Assembly (NCBI GenBank): GCA_012026885.1
Contig: VEPL01000025.1
Location: 358,595-422,594 of the forward strand
Length of the DNA stretch: 64,000 nucleotides
Direction of reading: 5' to 3'
Source: Betaproteobacteria bacterium
GTDB taxonomy: Bacteria > Pseudomonadota > Gammaproteobacteria > Burkholderiales > Rhodocyclaceae
A program made the translations under genes and the position numbers. How positions within the stretch are numbered: position 1 is the first letter of the stretch; each line of letters starts with the position of its first letter. The notes under the pieces were generated by a model that had not been told where the DNA came from, did no database searches, and was given only the letters and a program-made list of their open reading frames with translations. Below are positions 55,410-63,387 of this stretch, one piece after another.

Positions 55410-55895
55410 TCAGCTCGGGCTGCCCGAGCCCATCTGGCTCTGCAGGAAGTTCTCGAGGCCAACCAGGCCGATCAGGCCAAGCTGCTTCTCCAGATAGTAG
55501 GCGTGATCCATCTCGGTATCCCCGAGCTGGACCTGCAGCATGTCGCGGCTGACATAATCCTGGGCCGCCTCGCACGCGGCAATGGCCGCCTTCAGGTCAC
55601 CGACCACCTTGTATTCCAGGGCGAGGTCGGCCTTCAGCATGTCCGGTACCGTCTTGCCGATTTTCAAGGAATCGCGTTTCGCGAGATTGGGCTTGCCTTC
55701 GAGGAAGAGGATGCGCTGGATCAGCGCCCGGGCGTGCTGGCGCTCGTGGTCGGATTCGTGGATGGCCTTCCCGGCGAGCTCGCCGAGACCCATGTCGGCA
55801 TACATTTCGCCGTGGATCAGGTACTGGTCGACGGCGGTGAGTTCGCCGGCCAGCAAGTCATTTAGGATATCGATTATTTTCTTGTCGCCTTTCAT
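55410..55895 (-). CDS. bfr: Bacterioferritin, ferroxidase-type subunit lacking the haem Met
   Basis: A 161-residue bacterioferritin with every diiron ligand in place: Glu18, Glu51, His54, Glu94, and Glu128/His131 (TEMDH). The haem ligand Met52 is replaced by Arg (SDHERQHA). It should oxidise and mineralise Fe(II) but cannot bind interface haem through this site. It is first in a two-gene operon. The ATG at 55895 is preceded by AAAGGAG. The 142-nt region upstream shows no clear Fur box. Confidence 0.93.
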   Translation of the reverse strand: MKGDKKIIDILNDLLAGELTAVDQYLIHGEMYADMGLGELAGKAIHESDHERQHARALIQRILFLEGKPNLAKRDSLKIGKTVPDMLKADLALEYKVVGDLKAAIAACEAAQDYVSRDMLQVQLGDTEMDHAYYLEKQLGLIGLVGLENFLQSQMGSGSPS

Positions 55896-56037
55896 GGCGG
55901 ACTCCTTTCGCTGGCTGGGAAAAATCGGAAACTGCTGGCGCCATGATAGCGCCGGGGCGGCACGATGTACCGACGCAAAATCTGGTGCACCTCGGACGTG
56001 ACCGCCGCCCGGCGGCCAAGTTCCCGGCTGGCGAGGG

Positions 56038-56466
56038 TCAGCGTGCCACAGCGTCGCCCGGCTGGGTGACGAAGCCGATCCGGGTCAGCCCGGCCCGGCG
56101 CGCGGCGCTCATCGTCTCGGCGACGGCGTCGTAGCGCGTGGCACGATCGGCCTTGAGGTGCATCTCGACGTTGGCATCCAGCGCCACCGCCTCGCGGAAG
56201 CGGCTTTCCAGGCTGTTGCGGTCGACCGCCGCGGAACCGATAAAAACGTGGCTGTCGGCGTCGATGGCGACCTGCAGGGTCTGTGGCTTGTCCGGCGTTG
56301 GCGCGCTGGCGGCCCGCGGCAGTTCGACCTTGACCGAATGGGTCATCAAAGGTGCGGTGATCATGAAGATGATGAGCAGGACGAGCATCACGTCGACCAG
56401 CGGTGTCGTGTTGATGTCGGCGATCGGCATCGGTGTGCCGGACGCGTTGAAGCTCCCCATTGCCAT
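56038..56466 (-). CDS. exbD: Biopolymer transport protein ExbD
   Basis: A 142-residue energiser subunit with one N-terminal membrane helix, INTTPLVDVMLVLLIIFMIT, carrying the essential aspartate of the proton channel, and a periplasmic domain. It works with ExbB and TonB to drive outer-membrane receptors such as the one at 51 kb. It starts at the base next to the exbB stop. A second ATG two codons in is possible. Confidence 0.95.
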   Translation of the reverse strand: MAMGSFNASGTPMPIADINTTPLVDVMLVLLIIFMITAPLMTHSVKVELPRAASAPTPDKPQTLQVAIDADSHVFIGSAAVDRNSLESRFREAVALDANVEMHLKADRATRYDAVAETMSAARRAGLTRIGFVTQPGDAVAR

Positions 56467-57201
56467 TTACGCGGCCTCCGCAGCCGCGCGCGCGCGCATT
56501 GGATGGATCTGCGCGCTGTTGGCCGCGAACGGCTTGCCGACGGTGAAGAAGGCATGCAGGTCATGGGCGAAGCCGTCGAGGTCGGCCAGGATGACGCGAT
56601 TGGCGCGTGCGAAGGCGTTGTAGGCGAAGACCGCGGGCAGTGCGACGGCGAGGCCGGCAGCGGTCATGATCAGTGCCTCGCCGACCGGACCGGCGATTTT
56701 CTCGAGCGCCGCCTGGCCGGACAGCCCGATCGCAAGCAGCGCGTGGTAGATGCCCCAGACGGTACCGAAGAGGCCGACGAAAGGCGCCGTGGCACCGGTG
56801 GTGGCGAGGAAGGTCAGGCCGTTTTCCATGCCCGCCTGCGTTGTGCTCAATTGTTGCCGCAGGGCGCGCTCCATCTGCTCGGCCGGATCGAGGCGCGAAG
56901 CCAGACGGCCGGCGACCGTTTCGCAGTCGTGGTGGCAGGCGTCCGCCTGGGCTGCGAGTTGTGCGTAGGGGCTGTCGGCGCCGGCCGCGCGCAGGCGTTC
57001 GATCCCCTCCGTCACGCTGCTGGCCGCCCAGAAGCCGGCGACGGCGCGGGCGGAGCGGCGCACGCGCCACCAGTCCCAGGCCTTGGCCAGGATCAGGTAC
57101 CAGCTGGCGACCGACATGACGACGATCAGGATGGCGACCGCGTGCGACATCGCGTCGCCGGAGGCCCACAGGTGGGCGAAGCCGAAGGCGTTTTCCTGCA
57201 T
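56467..57201 (-). CDS. exbB: Biopolymer transport protein ExbB
   Basis: A 244-residue MotA/TolQ/ExbB-family membrane protein with three helices: SHAVAILIVVMSVASWYLIL, TTGATAPFVGLFGTVWGIYHAL and GLAVALPAVFAYNAF. It forms the proton-channel pentamer around ExbD. The ATG at 57201 is one base from the tonB stop, so tonB-exbB-exbD is tightly packed. Confidence 0.95.
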   Translation of the reverse strand: MQENAFGFAHLWASGDAMSHAVAILIVVMSVASWYLILAKAWDWWRVRRSARAVAGFWAASSVTEGIERLRAAGADSPYAQLAAQADACHHDCETVAGRLASRLDPAEQMERALRQQLSTTQAGMENGLTFLATTGATAPFVGLFGTVWGIYHALLAIGLSGQAALEKIAGPVGEALIMTAAGLAVALPAVFAYNAFARANRVILADLDGFAHDLHAFFTVGKPFAANSAQIHPMRARAAAEAA

Positions 57202-57202
57202 G

Positions 57203-57844
57203 CTATTGCTCCAGTTTGAAGATGATGGGAACCAGGACCGAACTCGGCACGGCGCCGTCGCCGCGCCGTGCAGGCACAAAGCGCCAGTTGCGCACCGTGT
57301 TGAGGGCGGCATCGTCGAGGCGCTGGCTGCCCGACGAGGTACGGATCTCCACCTGCTCGGCCGTACCTTGTGCGGTGACGGCGACGCGCAGCACGACCTT
57401 GCCCTGTTCGCCGGCTTTCCGCGAAAGCGGCGGATAGGGCGGCGCCGGGTTTTTCAGGTAGTCGGCGTCGAAACGGGCCTGAGTGACGGCCGGCTCGGCA
57501 GGCCGGGTGTCCGGCGGCGAGGCGGTGACGGCCTCGACGGCCTGGACCGCGCTGCGGGTCGCCTCGATCACCGGGGCCTGCTGCCTGGGCACCGAGACCG
57601 TCTGCGGGCGGACCGTCTGCGGGCGGACCGTCTGCGGGCGGATGACCGGCAGTGGCTTCACCTCGGGTTCCTTCGCGGTCAGGGCCGGCAGCAGGTCGAC
57701 GAGCAGCGGTTGTTCCCCAAGTTTGGGCGCCACCGAGCGGACGGTGACGGCGATCAGGAACACGGTGACATGCAGGCCGATGACGATCCCGAGCAGGCTG
57801 GTGCGGCGGGCGGCGATGGTGGAGGACAGGGCGTAGGTCATCAT
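57203..57844 (-). CDS. tonB: TonB energy-transducing protein
   Basis: A 213-residue TonB with an N-terminal anchor helix (SLLGIVIGLHVTVFLIAVTVRSV, including the key histidine), a proline-rich periplasmic linker and the C-terminal TonB domain (YPPLSRKAGEQGKVVLRVAVTAQG, LDDAALNTVRNWRFVPARR). The linker holds three copies of RPQTV encoded by a 15-bp tandem repeat and is shorter than in E. coli. It precedes exbB and exbD in the hemP operon. Confidence 0.94.
   Translation of the reverse strand: MMTYALSSTIAARRTSLLGIVIGLHVTVFLIAVTVRSVAPKLGEQPLLVDLLPALTAKEPEVKPLPVIRPQTVRPQTVRPQTVSVPRQQAPVIEATRSAVQAVEAVTASPPDTRPAEPAVTQARFDADYLKNPAPPYPPLSRKAGEQGKVVLRVAVTAQGTAEQVEIRTSSGSQRLDDAALNTVRNWRFVPARRGDGAVPSSVLVPIIFKLEQ
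57596..57640. repeat. 15-bp tandem repeat (x3) in tonB
   Basis: GACCGTCTGCGGGCG occurs three times head to tail without a mismatch. It is in frame and encodes RPQTV repeats in the TonB linker, so copy-number change would lengthen or shorten the linker by five residues without frameshift. Confidence 0.92.
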
Positions 57845-57862
57845 CGGCGGGTGATCTGTCGC

Positions 57863-57896
57863 AAAAAACGCCCCGGCGGAAAGTGCCCCGCCGGGG
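57863..57896 (-). terminator. Terminator-like hairpin between hemP and tonB
   Basis: On the minus strand CCCCGGCGG (57896-57888) pairs perfectly with CCGCCGGGG (57879-57871) and is followed after CG by TTTTTT (57868-57863). It stands between hemP and tonB, so only part of the transcription from the Fur promoter may reach tonB-exbBD. Confidence 0.8.
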
Positions 57897-57919
57897 GTGT
57901 CGAGTCACGACAGTGGGGG

Positions 57920-58096
57920 TTATTTGGTGAGGATCAGCTTGTTCTCGCGGGTGACGCGCAACACATAGCGCTGGCCGGCGTGCTCGATCGTCACGACCGA
58001 GGCTTCGCCGAGCAGGGCGCGGCTCTGCAGGGGCGGGCGTTCGGCCGGCGGTGCGGCGGACGGGGCGATTGGGCGGATGGTAGCCGGGCAGGTCAT
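57920..58096 (-). CDS. hemP: Hemin uptake protein HemP
   Basis: A 58-residue protein read directly from the sequence (MTCPATIRPIAPSAAPP..., ending VTRENKLILTK). The C-terminal part, RALLGEASVVTIEHAGQRYVLRVTRENKLILTK by position, is the HemP domain, with its typical GQRYxLRxTRxNKLILTK core. HemP (HmuP) is a small regulator/uptake protein linked to haem and siderophore import, often first in a tonB-exbBD operon, as here. No haem receptor gene is adjacent. Confidence 0.9.
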   Translation of the reverse strand: MTCPATIRPIAPSAAPPAERPPLQSRALLGEASVVTIEHAGQRYVLRVTRENKLILTK

Positions 58097-58173
58097 GGCG
58101 ATGGGTCAGAAGTGGGACGTTGGTCGAAACAGGCTGAAATCAGTTGGTGCCGGTGGCGCGCCCCGCAGCGTGG

Positions 58174-58248
58174 TCAGGCCGCTCCAACTGCCAGCAGGCA
58201 CCAGAGGAGGGTGCCTGCCAGCGAAAGATTGAATAGGAAGGAGGACAT
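58174..58248 (-). CDS. Possible 24-residue leader peptide in the hemP 5' region
   Basis: A short frame, MSSFLFNLSLAGTLLWCLLAV plus GAA, begins about 23 nt after the predicted Fur-controlled transcription start and is mostly one hydrophobic helix. It spans a 9-bp perfect hairpin (GCAGGCACC 58194-58202 with GGTGCCTGC 58210-58218). The ribosome site is weak. It may be a leader peptide, a small membrane protein or chance. Confidence 0.4.
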   Translation of the reverse strand: MSSFLFNLSLAGTLLWCLLAVGAA

Positions 58249-58261
58249 GGCTCGCACACAA

Positions 58262-58323
58262 ACTGAGAATGATTCGCATTATTGCAGCGAGGCTTTGCTC
58301 TGTCAATAAAAATCATTCGCATT
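58262..58323 (-). promoter_or_regulatory. Fur-controlled promoter of hemP-tonB-exbB-exbD
   Basis: On the minus strand TTGACA (58306-58301), a 17-bp spacer and AATAAT (58283-58278) form a strong promoter. Fur-like sites ACTGAGAATGATTCGCATT (58262-58280, over the -10 and start) and AATAAAAATCATTCGCATT (58305-58323, over the -35) flank it. The first has arms TGAGAAT and ATTCGCA that match at 6 of 7 positions. Confidence 0.82.
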
Positions 58324-58335
58324 TATGCGCAATAA

Positions 58336-58361
58336 AAAAACCGCGGTGGTCCGCGGTTTTT
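58336..58361. terminator. Bidirectional terminator after the DEAD-box gene
   Basis: AAAAACCGCGG (58336-58346) and CCGCGGTTTTT (58351-58361) form a perfect stem with a 4-nt loop and U-tracts in both directions. It ends the minus-strand helicase transcript and insulates the hemP promoter. Confidence 0.9.
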
Positions 58362-58434
58362 CCTGTGCCGGCTGTGTCGGCCATCAATCAAGGCGGCCGG
58401 GTCCGGGTGCTGGCTTTAGCCGCGCGTATGCTCC

Positions 58435-60258
58435 TCAGGTAGTGCCGGGCTTCTTGCGGCGTGGACGGTCATCGCCGCCGAAGCGCGGGCGCTCCCCGCC
58501 AGCTCCGGCCGGGCGACCGTTATCGGGACGCAGGTTGATCGGCACGCCGCGGATGCGCGTGCGCTTCAGCGCGCTGGCGGCTTCGGCCGGCATGCCGGCC
58601 GGCAGTTCGACCGTACTCGACTCGTCGTAGAGCCCGATGCGGCCGATGAAGCGGCTGTCGAGACCAGCTTCGTTGGCGATCGCGCCGACGATGTCGCGCA
58701 CTTCGACACCGTGGTCGCGGCCGACGTCGATGCGGTAGCGCACCATCTCGCCGGCCGGTGCCGGGCGGGATGGACGTTCCTCGCGGCGAGGCCGCTCCCC
58801 AGTATGCGGGCGGTCGGCGCCACGGTCGGCGAAGGCGGGGCGCTCCGGGCGCTCGCCGAAGCGCGGACGGCGCTCGTCACGGTCGGCAAAGGCGGGCGGA
58901 CGGCGATCGTCGCGTAGCGGCCGCGGCGGCGGATCCTCGCCGGCGACCTGAAGCGGCTTACCTTCCTGCGCCATCAGGGCGAGCGCCGCGGCGATTTCCT
59001 CGGCGCCGACGTTCTGCTCCTCGGCGATCTGCGAGACGATGTTGGCGAAGAAATCGAGGCCCTCGGCGTTCAGGACCCCGGCGACCTTTTCCTTGAAGTC
59101 GGCGACGCGCTTGTTGGTGACATCGGCACGGCTGGGCAGCGTCAGCGGCGCGATCGGTTGCCGCGTGGCGCGCTCGATGGTGCGCAGCATGCGCACTTCG
59201 CGCGGGGCGACGAAGAGGATGGCGTTGCCGGCCCGGCCGGCGCGACCGGTGCGGCCGATGCGGTGCACGTAGGCCTCGGTGTCGTAGGGGATGTCGTAGT
59301 TGACGACATGGCTGATGCGCGGGACGTCGATGCCGCGGGCTGCGACGTCGGTGGCGATGACAATGTCCAGTGCTCCGGACTTGAGCTGGTCGATGACGCG
59401 CTCGCGCATCTGCTGGTTGAGGTCGCCGTTCAGCGCCGCGGCGGCGTAGCCGCGCGCCGCCAGCTTGTCGGCGAGTTCGACGGTCGCCGTCTTGGTGCGC
59501 ACGAAGATGATGGCGGCGTCGAAATCCTCCTCGACCTCGAGGATGCGGGTCAGTGCGTCGAGCTTGTGCAGGCCGGAAACCTGCCAGTAGACTTGGCGGA
59601 TCGCCTCGACCGTCGTGGTGGCCGACTTGATCTTGATCTCGCGCGGCTCGACCAAGTACTTCTGGGCGACGCGGCGGATCGGCTCGGGCATGGTCGCCGA
59701 GAACAGCGCGGTCTGGTGCTGCTCGGGCGTGTGCTCGAGGATCCACTCGACGTCGTCGATGAAGCCCATGCGCAGCATTTCGTCGGCCTCGTCGAGGATC
59801 AGCGTCTGCAGGTCGTCGAGCTTGAGCGTCTTGCGCTCGAGGTGGTCCATGACGCGGCCCGGGGTGCCGACGATGACATGGGCGCCGCGCGCCAGCTGCT
59901 TCAACTGGATGGTGTAGCTCTGGCCGCCGTAGATCGGCAGCACGTGGAAGCCGGGCAGGTGGCGGGCGTACTTCTGCAGCGCCTCGGCGACCTGGATCGC
60001 CAGTTCGCGCGTCGGCGTCAGCACCAGCGCCTGCGGGCGCGCCACCTTGACGTCGATGCGCTCGAGCAGCGGCAACGCGAAGGCGGCGGTCTTGCCGGTG
60101 CCGGTCTGGGCCATGCCGATCAGGTCGCGGCCGTCGAGCAGGACGGGGATGCACTGGGCCTGGATGGGTGAGGGGGTTTCGTAGCCGATTTCGGCGAGAG
60201 CCTGCAGGAGGCCGTCGCTCAAGCCGAGTTCGGCGAAGCTGTCGACGGGAGTCGTCAT
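58435..60258 (-). CDS. deaD: DEAD-box ATP-dependent RNA helicase (DeaD/CsdA type)
   Basis: A 607-residue helicase that remodels structured RNA in ribosome assembly and cold adaptation. Motifs in order are GMAQTGTGKT (I), PTRELA (Ia), TPGR (Ib), DEAD (II), SAT (III), then ARGIDVP (V) and HRIGRTGRAGR (VI). A C-terminal DbpA-like RNA-binding domain (MVRYRIDVGRDHGVEVRDIVGAIANEAGL) follows an arginine-rich linker, and a basic tail ends in RRKKPGTT. The ATG at 60258 follows AAAGGAA; the longer frame is less likely. It has a leader of nearly 200 nt. Confidence 0.93.
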   Translation of the reverse strand: MTTPVDSFAELGLSDGLLQALAEIGYETPSPIQAQCIPVLLDGRDLIGMAQTGTGKTAAFALPLLERIDVKVARPQALVLTPTRELAIQVAEALQKYARHLPGFHVLPIYGGQSYTIQLKQLARGAHVIVGTPGRVMDHLERKTLKLDDLQTLILDEADEMLRMGFIDDVEWILEHTPEQHQTALFSATMPEPIRRVAQKYLVEPREIKIKSATTTVEAIRQVYWQVSGLHKLDALTRILEVEEDFDAAIIFVRTKTATVELADKLAARGYAAAALNGDLNQQMRERVIDQLKSGALDIVIATDVAARGIDVPRISHVVNYDIPYDTEAYVHRIGRTGRAGRAGNAILFVAPREVRMLRTIERATRQPIAPLTLPSRADVTNKRVADFKEKVAGVLNAEGLDFFANIVSQIAEEQNVGAEEIAAALALMAQEGKPLQVAGEDPPPRPLRDDRRPPAFADRDERRPRFGERPERPAFADRGADRPHTGERPRREERPSRPAPAGEMVRYRIDVGRDHGVEVRDIVGAIANEAGLDSRFIGRIGLYDESSTVELPAGMPAEAASALKRTRIRGVPINLRPDNGRPAGAGGERPRFGGDDRPRRKKPGTT

Positions 60259-60454
60259 GATGCTGTTTCCTTTCCGCGCCGCCTTGAACTTGTTATGGAG
60301 GGCGACGCCTGGCCCGACGGTCGGGCGGCCTGTGTACCCCGACGCAGCCATGCCGGGGAGCGAATCAATGGGGTGAAACCTGCACAAGAACCTGGTGAAG
60401 CGGGGGCTGCTCGGGGCAAAGCGGGCGATGCATCAACGCATTGAGTTGATTATT

Positions 60455-61249
60455 CTACCTTTTTTCGGTCAGCGCTGCCAGTTCGGCGGCCGTGAAACCG
60501 GCTGCCAGGCGGGCTTCGACGTTCACCGGCGCCTGCAGGCGGGGCGCCTCGTAGGCGGCCAGGAGCTCGCGGTAGGTTCCCTCCGGTTCGCGGCCGCGTT
60601 CGCGGCACAGGAAGCGGAACCAGCGGTCGCCAAGCCCGACGTGGCCGATCTCGTCGCGCAGGATGATGTCGAGGGCACTTGCCGATTCATGGTCACCGGA
60701 CTGTTCGAGCTTCCGCTGGATCGGCGGCGTCGCATCCAGCCCGCGCGCCTCCAGCAGGCGGGGAACCAGGGCCATGCGGGCGAGCGGGTCGTGCGCCGTC
60801 TTTTCTGCCATGTCCCACAGCCCCGCGTGGGCCGGGAAGTCGCCGTAGTCATGCCCGAGTGCCTGCAAGCGCCCGCGCAGCAGGATGAAATGTTCGGCTT
60901 CCTCGGCGGCGACGCCGATCCAGTCGGCGTAGTAGTCGCGCGGCAGGCCCCGGAAACGCGCGGCGTGGTCGAGGGCGAGGTTGATTGCCGAGAACTCGAT
61001 GTGCGCGATGGCGTGCAGCAGGCGGGCGCGCCCTTCCGGAGTAGCCGGGCTGCGCTGCGGTACCTCACGGTGTGGCACCAGCAGCGGGCGCGGCGGACAT
61101 CCGCAGGACAAGACCACCGGCGCCGGGTTGGTCCAGTCCAGGCGGCCGGCCTGCCAGTCGGCGGCGATTGCTGCGGTCAACGCCAGTTTTTGCCCGATTT
61201 CCGTGGCGGCCAGCGCCGCGGCGAGGCGAGGAAACAGCGCCTCGCTCAC
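60455..61249 (-). CDS. DUF455 ferritin-like protein
   Basis: A 264-residue protein matching DUF455, a ferritin-like four-helix family. Candidate metal ligands are in AIAHIEFSAINLALDHAARF, GVAAEEAEHFILLRGRL and IILRDEIGHVGLGDRWF, the E...ExxH twice pattern of diiron proteins. No reaction is established. Its start overlaps the stop of the aldo/keto reductase gene by 4 nt. The gap to deaD (60259-60454) contains only a small hairpin (60312-60326). Confidence 0.85.
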   Translation of the reverse strand: MSEALFPRLAAALAATEIGQKLALTAAIAADWQAGRLDWTNPAPVVLSCGCPPRPLLVPHREVPQRSPATPEGRARLLHAIAHIEFSAINLALDHAARFRGLPRDYYADWIGVAAEEAEHFILLRGRLQALGHDYGDFPAHAGLWDMAEKTAHDPLARMALVPRLLEARGLDATPPIQRKLEQSGDHESASALDIILRDEIGHVGLGDRWFRFLCRERGREPEGTYRELLAAYEAPRLQAPVNVEARLAAGFTAAELAALTEKR

Positions 61250-62295
61250 GGCGCGGGGTTGGTGTAGCGCAGGTGGATCTTGTCGATTTCGGCGAGCACC
61301 TCAGGCGGGAGCGGGGTCAGCGTCGCCGGCAGCGTCTCCTGCAACTGAACCAGCGACGAGGCGCCGACGATGGTGCTGGCGACGAACCAGCGCGAGCGCA
61401 CGAAGCCGAGCGCGAGTTGTGCCGGCGAAAGGCCGTGGCGGCGGGCCAGTCCGGCGTAGGCGGCGACCGCCGGGTGCACGTTGGGCTTGGTATAGCGCTG
61501 GCCGAAGCTCTCCCACAGGGTCAGGCGGCCGACGGCGCGCGGGTCGGCGAGGTATTTGCCGGTCAGGTGGCCGAAGGCGAGTGGCGAGTAGGCGAGGAGG
61601 GCGACCTGCTCGCGGTGGCAGACCTCGGCGAGTCCCGCCTCGAAGGTCCGGTTGAGCAGGTTGTAGGCGTTCTGCGTGGCGGCGATGCGTGGCAAGCCGA
61701 ATTCCTCGGCGAGGCGGACGAACTGCATGATGCCCCACGGGTGCTCGTTGGAAACGCCGACATGGCGAATCTTGCCCTCGGCAACCAGTTCGGCGAGCAC
61801 CTCGAGCTGGGTGCGGATCGGCGTCGCCCCGCGTTCGGCGGCGGGGTCGAACTGCCACTGTCCGAACATCGGCTGGTTGCGTTCGGGCCAGTGCAGTTGG
61901 TAGAGGTCGATGTAGTCGGTCTGCAGGCGGCGCAGCGAGCCTTCGATGGCGGCGCGGATGTTGGCGCGGTCGAGCGCGGGCGGGCCATTGCGGATCCAGG
62001 TCAGGCTGCGCGCCGGGCCGGCCACCTTGGTGGCGAGGAAAATCCGCTCGCGTTGCTGCCGCTTCAGCCAGTTGCCGACGATGGCCTCGGTCGCCCCGTA
62101 GGTCTCCGGGCGCGGCGGCACCGCGTACATCTCGGCGGTATCGATGAAATTGATGCCGCGTGCCAGTGCGTAGTCGAGCTGGGCGTGGGCGTCGGCCTCG
62201 CTGGTCTGCTCGCCGAAGGTCATGGTGCCGAGGCAGATCTCGGGGATGCTCGGACCGTTGCGGCCAAGGAGTTTGTTGCGCAGGGTGTCGGGCAT
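61246..62295 (-). CDS. Aldo/keto reductase (Tas-like)
   Basis: A 349-residue NADPH-dependent reductase of the Tas/YghZ-like group. The catalytic Asp and Tyr are in GINFIDTAEMYAVPP, the Lys in FLATKVAGP and the His in YIDLYQLHWPER; ALGFVRSRWFVASTIVGASS binds the cofactor phosphate. The ATG at 62295 follows GGAG at 6 nt; a GTG at 62331 would overlap the upstream gene by 11 nt and is less likely. The substrate is unknown. Confidence 0.9.
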   Translation of the reverse strand: MPDTLRNKLLGRNGPSIPEICLGTMTFGEQTSEADAHAQLDYALARGINFIDTAEMYAVPPRPETYGATEAIVGNWLKRQQRERIFLATKVAGPARSLTWIRNGPPALDRANIRAAIEGSLRRLQTDYIDLYQLHWPERNQPMFGQWQFDPAAERGATPIRTQLEVLAELVAEGKIRHVGVSNEHPWGIMQFVRLAEEFGLPRIAATQNAYNLLNRTFEAGLAEVCHREQVALLAYSPLAFGHLTGKYLADPRAVGRLTLWESFGQRYTKPNVHPAVAAYAGLARRHGLSPAQLALGFVRSRWFVASTIVGASSLVQLQETLPATLTPLPPEVLAEIDKIHLRYTNPAP

Positions 62296-62320
62296 CGGGG
62301 GCTCCGGAATCAGGGATTTT

Positions 62321-62653
62321 TCAGGGTTCACCGCAGAGCACGCCGTAGATCAGGACATGCCTCTGCAGGACCTCGTCGTAGCCGACGGGAACGATGGCCA
62401 GACGGTGGGCATCGGGCGCGACGGCATTTCGCGCGGCCCAGGACGCCGCTGCGGCGTGGGCTGCCGCAAAGTTGGCGAAGGCTGCCCGCAATTCAGGGGA
62501 ACGGACCGGCAGCAGATCCCCGGTGGTGGCGTCGAGCAAGCGGTCGGTGTCGAGCAACTGGACGCCATAGCCGCAGGCAGTACGGGGCAGCGGGAGGTCG
62601 TCAAGGTCAAAAGGGTCACCGAAGGCGTCGGCGGGATAGTGCGCGGGGGCCAT
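62321..62653 (-). CDS. Hypothetical protein
   Basis: A 110-residue frame in the same direction as the reductase gene, 25 nt upstream of it. It has no signal peptide or membrane segment that I can see. An alanine-rich helix (FANFAAAHAAAASWAARNAVAP) is followed by LAIVPVGYDEVLQRHVLIYGVLCGEP. I do not recognise the family. It is kept because of operon position, an ATG start and normal codon use. Confidence 0.6.
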   Translation of the reverse strand: MAPAHYPADAFGDPFDLDDLPLPRTACGYGVQLLDTDRLLDATTGDLLPVRSPELRAAFANFAAAHAAAASWAARNAVAPDAHRLAIVPVGYDEVLQRHVLIYGVLCGEP

Positions 62654-62735
62654 GCGCTCATTCTAACTTCCGTCAGGCACAGGGCAGGGCCGTAGTAGTA
62701 GAATGGAAAAGTCACAAAAAATTAACAGGACGGTC

Positions 62736-63374
62736 ATGTTCGGACGGCTGATGCCCAGGGAGGGCAAGTATTTCGATCTCTTCAACGCGCACGCGGAATT
62801 GATCGTCAAGGGCGGCAGGGAACTCACGGCGCTGATCGGCGCCCTTGCCGACACGCCCGAGCAGGCGGCCCGCCATGCTGATGCCATCGACGACATCGAG
62901 CGCGCGGCCGATCAAATCACCCACGATACCCTCGCCCAGCTCCATACCTCCTTCATCACTCCCTTCGACCGCGACGAGATCCATCAGCTCATCAACGGCA
63001 TGGATGACATCCTCGACATCATCCAGGACGTCGCGGAATCGATGACCCTCTACGACATCCATCGCGTGCCGGCCGACGCCAAGGCGCTGGCGGAGGTTAC
63101 CGAGCAATGCTGTGCGCGCATCGAAGCGCTCGTCCGACTGCTGCACAGCATGGACAACGCGCCGGCCATCCTCAAGCTCTGCCACGAGATCGACGACCTC
63201 GAGTCCGACGCCGACCGCATGCTGCGTGAGGCGATGTCCAAGGTCTTCCGCGAGGAGGCCGACGTGCGCCAGGTCATCAAGCTCAAGGAAATGTACGAAC
63301 TGCTCGAATCGGTGACCGACCGCTGCAAGGACGTCGCCGGCACGGTCGAAGCCATCGTCCTCGAAAACTCCTGA
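62736..63374 (+). CDS. DUF47 / PhoU-like phosphate-transport accessory protein
   Basis: A 212-residue helical protein of the DUF47 (PhoU-like) family, starting MFGRLMPREGKYFDLFNAHAE. Repeated acidic helices such as AIDDIERAADQITHDTL and EIDDLESDADRMLREAM hold the E/DxxxD metal motifs. It regulates or assists the adjacent low-affinity Pit transporter. The ATG at 62736 has AGGA 5 nt upstream. The in-frame ATG at 62703 sits in a TAGAAT -10-like element (62699-62704) and is discarded. pit follows 13 nt later. Confidence 0.92.
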   Translation: MFGRLMPREGKYFDLFNAHAELIVKGGRELTALIGALADTPEQAARHADAIDDIERAADQITHDTLAQLHTSFITPFDRDEIHQLINGMDDILDIIQDVAESMTLYDIHRVPADAKALAEVTEQCCARIEALVRLLHSMDNAPAILKLCHEIDDLESDADRMLREAMSKVFREEADVRQVIKLKEMYELLESVTDRCKDVAGTVEAIVLENS

Positions 63375-63387
63375 TCCGGGCCCGGCC

